This document shows positions 59,100-64,000 of a stretch of 64,000 nucleotides of DNA, in pieces. The stretch comes from Spirosoma profusum. Lineage in GTDB: Bacteria > Bacteroidota > Bacteroidia > Cytophagales > Spirosomataceae. The stretch is taken from positions 171,826 to 235,825 of the forward strand of contig NZ_JACWZY010000009.1 of the NCBI RefSeq assembly GCF_014699005.1, read 5' to 3'. A model generated the notes under the pieces. That model was not told the origin of the DNA. It saw only the letters and a program-made list of their open reading frames with translations, and did no database searches. Every line of letters starts with the position of its first letter. Positions within the stretch are counted from its first letter, which is position 1. The translations under genes were made by a program, and so were the position numbers.

Positions 59100-60251
59100 A
59101 TGCATTCAACGTTAATCATCGGAGCCGGGCCGGCGGGGTTAGCGATGGCAGGGCAGTTGGCTCAGCTGAAACTTCCATTTACAGTGCTGGAAGCGAGTGA
59201 ACATATTGGTCTAAGCTGGCGCAATCATTACGATCGGCTGCACCTGCATACAGTGAAAAAATTTTCGGCCCTACCCCATTTTCCGTTTCCGTCCAGTTAT
59301 CCGCAATACGTATCACGGCTGGAGTTTGTGGAATATCTCGAACGCTACGCCGAACATTTTGGCATAAAACCTCTTCTGAACCAGAAAGTGCTACGTATTC
59401 AACGTGTTACGTTGGCCGATGGTACGTCGGAAGGTTGGCAGGTGGATACCGAAACCGATACGTTCCTGGCCGAACGAGTAATTATGGCCACTGGTTATAA
59501 TCGGGTTCCGAACGTAGTGGATTTGCCGGGTCAGCGTAATTTCCGGGGCGTTATCTGGCATAGCTACGAGTACCGAAATGGCGCCCCGTTTCGAGACGAA
59601 AACGTACTGATTGTGGGCATGGGCAATACTGGCGCTGAACTCGCTCTTGATCTGCTGGAAAACGGAGCCAGACCGTTTATTTCAGTACGTAGCACGATTA
59701 ATTTAATTCGGCGGGAGATATTTGGCCGACCGGTCCAGACAACGGCTATACTGCTGGGCAAACTCCCGAACTGGCTTTGTGATATTCTGGCAACGATTTC
59801 CCAAAAATTAACAGTGGGCGACGTATCGTCCTATGGTCTTGGTAAACCAGCTCATGCACCTACCTATTACAGTCGTCGGGGAAAAACCCCTGTTATTGAC
59901 ATCGGCACTCTTGACCAGATAAAAGCGGGAACCATCGGGGTTTTGCCGGGTATTAGCCAGATCAATGCGAAAACCGTTACGTTCACCGACGGGCGAGAAC
60001 TTCCGTTCGATGCCATAATTCTGGCAACTGGCTACCGACCGGGACTCACTACTTTTTTTACGGATAAATTATCCGAAAAAATTCTGGATGATCGGGGTTT
60101 CCCTAAGAATTTATGGTTCAATGATCCCGCGCTACGTGGCATTTACTTTCTAGGCTTTACGGTCCCCGTAACGGGTATACTTTATCAACTCAATATTGAC
60201 TCCAAACGTATTATTCAGCACATAGCAGAAAACAATTCGGTCACGGCATAG
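59100..60251 (+). CDS. Flavin-containing monooxygenase-like NAD(P)-binding protein
   Basis: A 383-residue flavoenzyme. The FAD dinucleotide site is TLIIGAGPAGLAMAGQLAQL, with the SWRNHYDRLHLHT segment after it; the NAD(P)H site is ENVLIVGMGNTGAELALDLL, followed by the Arg-rich VRSTINLIRRE loop. An ATGYRPGLTTF motif lies near the end, as in YUCCA/FMO-like oxygenases. It may hydroxylate a small molecule or act as an N- or S-monooxygenase; substrate unknown. I use the ATG at 59100; GTG at 59082 overlapping the previous stop is an alternative start. Confidence 0.88.
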   Translation: MHSTLIIGAGPAGLAMAGQLAQLKLPFTVLEASEHIGLSWRNHYDRLHLHTVKKFSALPHFPFPSSYPQYVSRLEFVEYLERYAEHFGIKPLLNQKVLRIQRVTLADGTSEGWQVDTETDTFLAERVIMATGYNRVPNVVDLPGQRNFRGVIWHSYEYRNGAPFRDENVLIVGMGNTGAELALDLLENGARPFISVRSTINLIRREIFGRPVQTTAILLGKLPNWLCDILATISQKLTVGDVSSYGLGKPAHAPTYYSRRGKTPVIDIGTLDQIKAGTIGVLPGISQINAKTVTFTDGRELPFDAIILATGYRPGLTTFFTDKLSEKILDDRGFPKNLWFNDPALRGIYFLGFTVPVTGILYQLNIDSKRIIQHIAENNSVTA

Positions 60252-60311
60252 TTCTATTTACGTAATCAGGAAGATTACAGAAATCAATCAACGTTTTAAA
60301 AACTTACTGCC

Positions 60312-60497
60312 ATGAACGAGACCACAATTAAAGGAGGCTGGAACGAACTGAAAGGTAAAATCAAACAAGCCTACGGCGACCTCACCGACGACGATCTGAC
60401 CTACGAAGAAGGTAAAGAAGACGAAATGTGGGGTAAAGTCCAGCAAAAAACGGGCAAAACAAAAGACGAAATCAATAAAGCCATCGCTGATCTATAA
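60312..60497 (+). CDS. CsbD family stress protein
   Basis: A 61-residue cytoplasmic protein, typical length for the family. [20 protein letters not shown] and [20 protein letters not shown] are the CsbD hallmarks. In other bacteria it is induced by general stress; its molecular role is not known. Own terminator downstream. Confidence 0.93.
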   Translation: MNETTIKGGWNELKGKIKQAYGDLTDDDLTYEEGKEDEMWGKVQQKTGKTKDEINKAIADL

Positions 60498-60517
60498 CCA
60501 GCAAAAAGCATAATAAA

Positions 60518-60549
60518 CGAGAGCCGGAATCTGTTAATTCCGGCTCTCG
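60518..60549 (+). terminator. Terminator after the CsbD gene
   Basis: Stem CGAGAGCCGGAAT / ATTCCGGCTCTCG, 13 perfect pairs, 6-base loop. 20 bases after the stop; little T-run. Confidence 0.75.
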
Positions 60550-60562
60550 CATTATACAGAAA

Positions 60563-60608
60563 AATCAAAATCGTGTAAATCCTGAAATCAGTTAAATCCC
60601 GGTTCAGA
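60563..60608. repeat. Single copy of the AAATCC-type repeat
   Basis: TAAATCCTGAAATCAGTTAA followed by ATCCCGGTTCAG. Its end overlaps the stop codon of the oxidoreductase gene at 60604, so it intrudes into the coding end. Confidence 0.6.
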
Positions 60609-61941
60609 AAGGAGGTTCCCAGCCCTTCTCATATTGCCGACTCCAAAACTTCATGGCTTCAGCGTCTTTGATGTGGCCGTTTTTGGTATCGACCGCAAAT
60701 GATTTTTTAGTCCGGAAAGCAATGTTTGCCAGGTGGCAAAGGAGCGTACTTTTGGCTCCTTCGGCAATGGGAGATGCCTGTTTTTCCTTGCCACGGATGG
60801 CTTCGAAGAAATTCATTACGTGCCTTGTCGTCATATCGCCCCCACCGCCAAGCGCCGTACCCGCTTCGCTTCCTTTCGCTTTGCTGTCTTTGACAACCTT
60901 ACCCTCACGGGAATAGAGTGTATACCCGTCTCGGTCAACGTACACCGTACCGTTGGTACCGTAAATGTACGTTCCCCGGTCACTGCCGAACGTTTTTTGC
61001 CCGTTGCGACTATTACCGTCCCACTTGATGATTTTATCGCCTGGAAAACGGAACGTAGCATCCATTGTATCGTACATTTCCCAGCCATCTTCCACAAAAT
61101 ACCGCTTGGCAGCTTCCACAGACACGAATTCAGGATACTCGACCTGCAATGCCCAGCGTGCTACGTCCAGTTCATGCGTAGCGTTGTTACCTGCTTCGGC
61201 GGTGCCATACGTCCAGCCGTACCAGTGCCAGTTATAATCCCAGGTTTCGGAGGTGTATTCCCGACGAGGAGCGGGCCCTTGAAACAGATCCCAGTCAAGC
61301 CCATCCGGAACGGGTGCTTTTTTTTGATGGGGTACTTCGCCACGGGCACTTGCATAAAACGCAACCGCCTTAAACGGCTTCCCGATCACCCCATTATGAA
61401 TCTGTCCGATGATATCAATTGATTCCGCCGACGAGCGCTGCTGGTTACCCATCTGGATAACTTTTCCTGATCTTTTCTGAAGTTCAGTCAGGATTTCACC
61501 TTCGCGGGGGTTGTGGCTACACGGTTTTTCTACGTAAACGTGCTTCCCTCCCTGCACCGCCAGCCACGTACCGGGCGCATGCCAGTGGTCGGGCGTAGCG
61601 TTGAACAGTACGTCCACATTCTTATCGGCTATGACTTTGCGGATGTCGTTTTCCAGCTTTGGCGTGTACGTAATGTGCTTTGAAAATTTCTGCACCGCCG
61701 ACTCCCGCTGCTTTTTCATTACGTCGCATAGATACACCAGTTCTACGTTACTTTCTTTTTTACCAATTGGTTCATAATAAGCGCCTAAACGTCGGCCTAA
61801 GCCAGCGATTGCTACGTTCAGGCGTTCGTTAGCACCAATGATTTTGGCGTAGCTTTTGGCTGGCATACCCATTCCGCCTATGCTGATACTGGCCGTACCT
61901 AAAGCAGCCTTCTTAATAAACTCTCTCCGTGAGTTATCCAT
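60604..61941 (-). CDS. Tat-exported Gfo/Idh/MocA-family oxidoreductase
   Basis: A 445-residue enzyme beginning MDNSRREFIKKAALGTASIS, a twin-arginine signal, so it is folded before export. The Rossmann start is NVAIAGLGRRLG and the second motif is GKHVYVEKPCSHN, with the catalytic-type Lys of Gfo/Idh/MocA enzymes. Later: MGNQQRSSAESI and NNATHELDVARWAL. Such enzymes oxidise or epimerise sugars or glycosides with NAD(P). It lies 127 bases downstream of a Tat-exported TIM-barrel gene on the same strand, a pairing common in this phylum. Substrate unknown. Confidence 0.9.
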   Translation of the reverse strand: MDNSRREFIKKAALGTASISIGGMGMPAKSYAKIIGANERLNVAIAGLGRRLGAYYEPIGKKESNVELVYLCDVMKKQRESAVQKFSKHITYTPKLENDIRKVIADKNVDVLFNATPDHWHAPGTWLAVQGGKHVYVEKPCSHNPREGEILTELQKRSGKVIQMGNQQRSSAESIDIIGQIHNGVIGKPFKAVAFYASARGEVPHQKKAPVPDGLDWDLFQGPAPRREYTSETWDYNWHWYGWTYGTAEAGNNATHELDVARWALQVEYPEFVSVEAAKRYFVEDGWEMYDTMDATFRFPGDKIIKWDGNSRNGQKTFGSDRGTYIYGTNGTVYVDRDGYTLYSREGKVVKDSKAKGSEAGTALGGGGDMTTRHVMNFFEAIRGKEKQASPIAEGAKSTLLCHLANIAFRTKKSFAVDTKNGHIKDAEAMKFWSRQYEKGWEPPF

Positions 61942-61971
61942 GACTTTTTAAAAGTGATAAATGAGATGAAC

Positions 61972-62062
61972 GATGAGTAATGAACGATGAATGATAGGTC
62001 GGCTAACAGCAGCAGGTTTGAGTACGCAGCCAACTTATCACTCATCGTTCATTACGCATCAC
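61972..62062. repeat. Inverted repeat between the two Tat-enzyme genes
   Basis: Arms about 26 bases (around 61972-61997 and 62037-62062) share GTAATGAACGATGA, with several mismatches. The same TAATG/AATGA-type words occur near 45981-46045 and 57870-57935, also between genes. Confidence 0.5.
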
Positions 62063-62067
62063 TACAA

Positions 62068-62931
62068 TCATGCCTTCCGTTTGCCAGATTTCGTGGCATC
62101 GCAAACGCCTTTAAAATAACCGACTGATTCGGCAATTCCCGCCAGCGGATCTTTCATGTCTTTTTCGTATTCGAGGCTACAACTGCCGTCGTATTTGATT
62201 TTACGTAGCATTCCTACGAAAGCGGGAATATCAATGACTCCCCGGCTCAGTTCACAGGTTTTTCCATCTTTCGCGGCTGCCGTTACGTTCTTCAGGTGGA
62301 TGTCGAAAATACGTTTGGCGTATTTCTCCAGGTCAGCAATGGGGTCATCGCCGAAACGGGCATCGTGTCCCATATCGAAACAGAGGCCGATACGTGGGTC
62401 CAGGTCTTTCACCGCATCGATTACGGACTTCGCATTTGGCCAGAGCTTAATATCCGGTCCGTGAATGTGAATGGCATAGCGCATGTCATATTCCTTTACC
62501 TTTTTATCGATCAACGGCAACAAATCTTCATTGGGCACGCCTACAATAAGCTTTACACCGACGCGCTTCGCATACGCAAATCCGTTGTCGATTTCTTCTT
62601 TTGTTTTCATGTAGATAGGGCCGACGGCATAACCCGTTACGTTCGATTGCTTCAGCTTCTCGTGAAAGGCATTAATCTGTTCTTCGTTGCTGTTGAGCGG
62701 AAGATGGAAATCTTTGATACACAGATAACGTACATCAACTTTCCGCATCATTTCCAGCGACTGGTCGAGGTTGAAATTGACAAACGTGAACCCCGCCATG
62801 CCCAGCTTAAATAAATCCTCGGCGGCTGCTTTGTCGCGATTGGGAGCGGCAACAGACGTAATGGCTGGCGCTAAACTGGCCAGCGCGACTGAACCACCAG
62901 CGTTTTTAAGAAATGTTCGTCGTGTAGTCAT
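62068..62931 (-). CDS. Tat-exported TIM-barrel sugar isomerase/epimerase
   Basis: A 287-residue protein with twin-arginine signal MTTRRTFLKNAGGSVALASL. It has the xylose-isomerase-like TIM barrel: CIKDFHLPLN, LIVGVPNEDLLPLIDKKVKE, AIHIHGPDIKLWP, IGLCFDMGHDARFGDDP, FDIHLKNVTAAAKDG and LEYEKDMKDPLAG, with metal ligands expected in the Glu/Asp/His ends of these strands. It would isomerise or epimerise a keto-sugar in the periplasm. It precedes the Gfo/Idh/MocA gene on the same strand and the two probably work on the same compound (inference). Confidence 0.88.
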   Translation of the reverse strand: MTTRRTFLKNAGGSVALASLAPAITSVAAPNRDKAAAEDLFKLGMAGFTFVNFNLDQSLEMMRKVDVRYLCIKDFHLPLNSNEEQINAFHEKLKQSNVTGYAVGPIYMKTKEEIDNGFAYAKRVGVKLIVGVPNEDLLPLIDKKVKEYDMRYAIHIHGPDIKLWPNAKSVIDAVKDLDPRIGLCFDMGHDARFGDDPIADLEKYAKRIFDIHLKNVTAAAKDGKTCELSRGVIDIPAFVGMLRKIKYDGSCSLEYEKDMKDPLAGIAESVGYFKGVCDATKSGKRKA

Positions 62932-63140
62932 GAATTGTGACGGGTAACTCAGAAGGTTATTTCCCGATTAAAAACGCCTAAAACCGTTTTTCTACTGACA
63001 GTTTCGGGATAAAGCAGTCCGGGGAATTGCCAGAAGCAAAATACAAACTTGTTCGTATAGATTAGCCCTACTCCTATCCGCCAACTTTGTCCTATCAAAA
63101 TCAATCACATCCATTGCATTTTTTAAATCAAACCAGTACT

Positions 63141-63836
63141 ATGAAAAACTTAAGTGGCATCCTATTTTTTTGTCTGATTGCACTTTGTAGTTGTAAAGAG
63201 CAGGCTATTACCCCTCAGCCAGCAACAATGCCTACCAGCGAGGCATCAGCCCGACAGGGTATCGAAGGTAACAAGTCGGGTGGGCAGACGTTGCCCCAGC
63301 CAACCATTATCCAACAGGTTTATGTACCAGCTAATGATCTTTTTGCTCATACCCGATGCCGCGCCTGGCGAATTACCTGGCCGACCTACCCAGCAGGGAC
63401 CAGTCCCAACCAGATCCCAACGATGTTTTCAGTTTCTACAGGGACACCCTATAGTTTTAACTACCTCAACAATACTTCAGCTACAACCACCTACAAGACG
63501 GACTTCAATCTGTATCACAACAATACATTGGCATCGGTCTATGATATGTGGAGTCAGCTGACCCACGTGGTGGGTAACACAAGTATGCTGGAACAAACCT
63601 GGTTCAATAAAAGCGAGTATACAGCCGCTCAGATGGAGACTTGGGTGAAAGGCCGGCCTAGTAATTTCGAAACCTTCTGGGAGCATACCGTCGCTACCAC
63701 CACGGAAATTGAAAATTACAAGCAAGGTGACCTCTTTCAATTCCGACTGGTGAAGCAGAACCGCTACGGAGGTATTCGGATTGTGTCGATGACGCCCCGA
63801 ATTATTGAGGTTTACCTGGCCGAGCCCAATATTTAA
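63141..63836 (+). CDS. Lipoprotein of unknown function
   Basis: A 231-residue protein starting MKNLSGILFFCLIALCSCKE at the ATG at 63141, with lipobox ALCSC; the upstream ATG at 63087 would bury the signal. The mature part (RCRAWRITWPTYPAGTSPNQ, TTYKTDFNLYHNNTLASVYD, WVKGRPSNFETFWEHTVATT) is Trp/Thr-rich and may be all-beta. No family recognised. Surface or periplasmic anchoring is expected. A strong terminator follows. Confidence 0.7.
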   Translation: MKNLSGILFFCLIALCSCKEQAITPQPATMPTSEASARQGIEGNKSGGQTLPQPTIIQQVYVPANDLFAHTRCRAWRITWPTYPAGTSPNQIPTMFSVSTGTPYSFNYLNNTSATTTYKTDFNLYHNNTLASVYDMWSQLTHVVGNTSMLEQTWFNKSEYTAAQMETWVKGRPSNFETFWEHTVATTTEIENYKQGDLFQFRLVKQNRYGGIRIVSMTPRIIEVYLAEPNI

Positions 63837-63850
63837 ATAGGCTTAACGCT

Positions 63851-63899
63851 AAAGTCCAATGCCTGACTACTCGTAAGAGGTAGTCAGGCATTGGACTTT
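63851..63899 (+). terminator. Terminator after the lipoprotein gene
   Basis: Perfect 20-base stem (63851-63870 with 63880-63899, core GCCTGACTAC/GTAGTCAGGC) with a 9-base loop, 14 bases after the stop. Confidence 0.85.
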
Positions 63900-63969
63900 G
63901 AAGAGCTAACTTTAGGTTATATAATTATTGATCCGTGAGTTAATTTGTAAAGAAGGCAACTTCTTTTTT

Positions 63970-64000
63970 ATGGAAGAAAACTTGAATCAGCCTTCGATCC
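63970..64000 (+). CDS. Possible gene start at the right edge
   Basis: An ATG opens MEENLNQPSI and runs off the window. Spacing from the terminator (70 bases) suits a new gene, but ten codons are too few to judge. Confidence 0.3.
   Translation, partial: MEENLNQPSI

Overview
The window reads as chromosomal DNA of a Cytophagales bacterium, most like Spirosoma or a close relative. Evidence: carboxypeptidase-regulatory-domain TonB receptors, a one-protein hybrid two-component regulator (propeller, kinase, receiver, AraC), a type IX secretion C-terminal tail, SprB, GEVED, CADG and FN3 repeat giants, weak Shine-Dalgarno signals and one TAnnTTTG-type promoter with a well-spaced upstream TTG. The genus is inferred from style and was not searched.

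Layout. 1-3043: 3' part of an Oar-like TonB receptor. 3.2-10.8 kb: a lipoprotein, a secreted PI-PLC-like phosphodiesterase with a T9SS tail, and a 1344-residue hybrid sensor/regulator. 10.8-27.1 kb: an accessory region with two giant surface proteins in convergent orientation (12123-15392 and 16975-22872), a stand-alone LytTR protein between them, a broken IS3 transposase, a MITE-like element, an IS200-type element, several degenerate fragments, and a NarL-type response regulator with its kinase. 27.5-38.1 kb: a secreted M43 metalloprotease carrying about 15 FN3 domains, an unrecognised secreted protein, and a secreted repeat protein with a coiled-coil tail.

38.2-43.5 kb is core-like: tRNA-Arg, dnaJ, grpE, queG, kynU and an esterase. 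44.0-51.1 kb is a same-strand set that looks like copper handling: HMA protein, His/Met-rich outer-membrane protein, cysteine-rich Csp-like protein, an HMA-AraC fusion regulator, a TonB receptor and an HYC_CC_PP protein, with a GT61 glycosyltransferase inside it. 51.2-64.0 kb is mixed housekeeping and secreted functions: hydrolase, M3 peptidase, dicarboxylate transporter, thioesterase, DUF2147, flavin monooxygenase, CsbD, and two Tat-exported sugar-type enzymes.

The most unusual part is 11-38 kb. Three giant secreted proteins with unrelated front halves (SBBP propeller, cadherin/SprB/Ig, metalloprotease/FN3) end in the same roughly 67-residue module, which is neither the usual T9SS type A nor type B tail. 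The two convergent giants share about 1.06 kb at their 3' ends as an inverted repeat around the LytTR gene. Three 3'-end remnants of a second family, whose intact member is 35883-38084, lie between them, two followed by the same terminator and by homologous degenerate DNA. This suggests a locus where secreted-protein genes are reshuffled around fixed 3' ends. Dispersed long palindromes and a strong excess of the word ACGTA/TACGT in most genes, but not in the 27.5-38 kb block, are further signals. All readings are by eye from the sequence; no searches were run.
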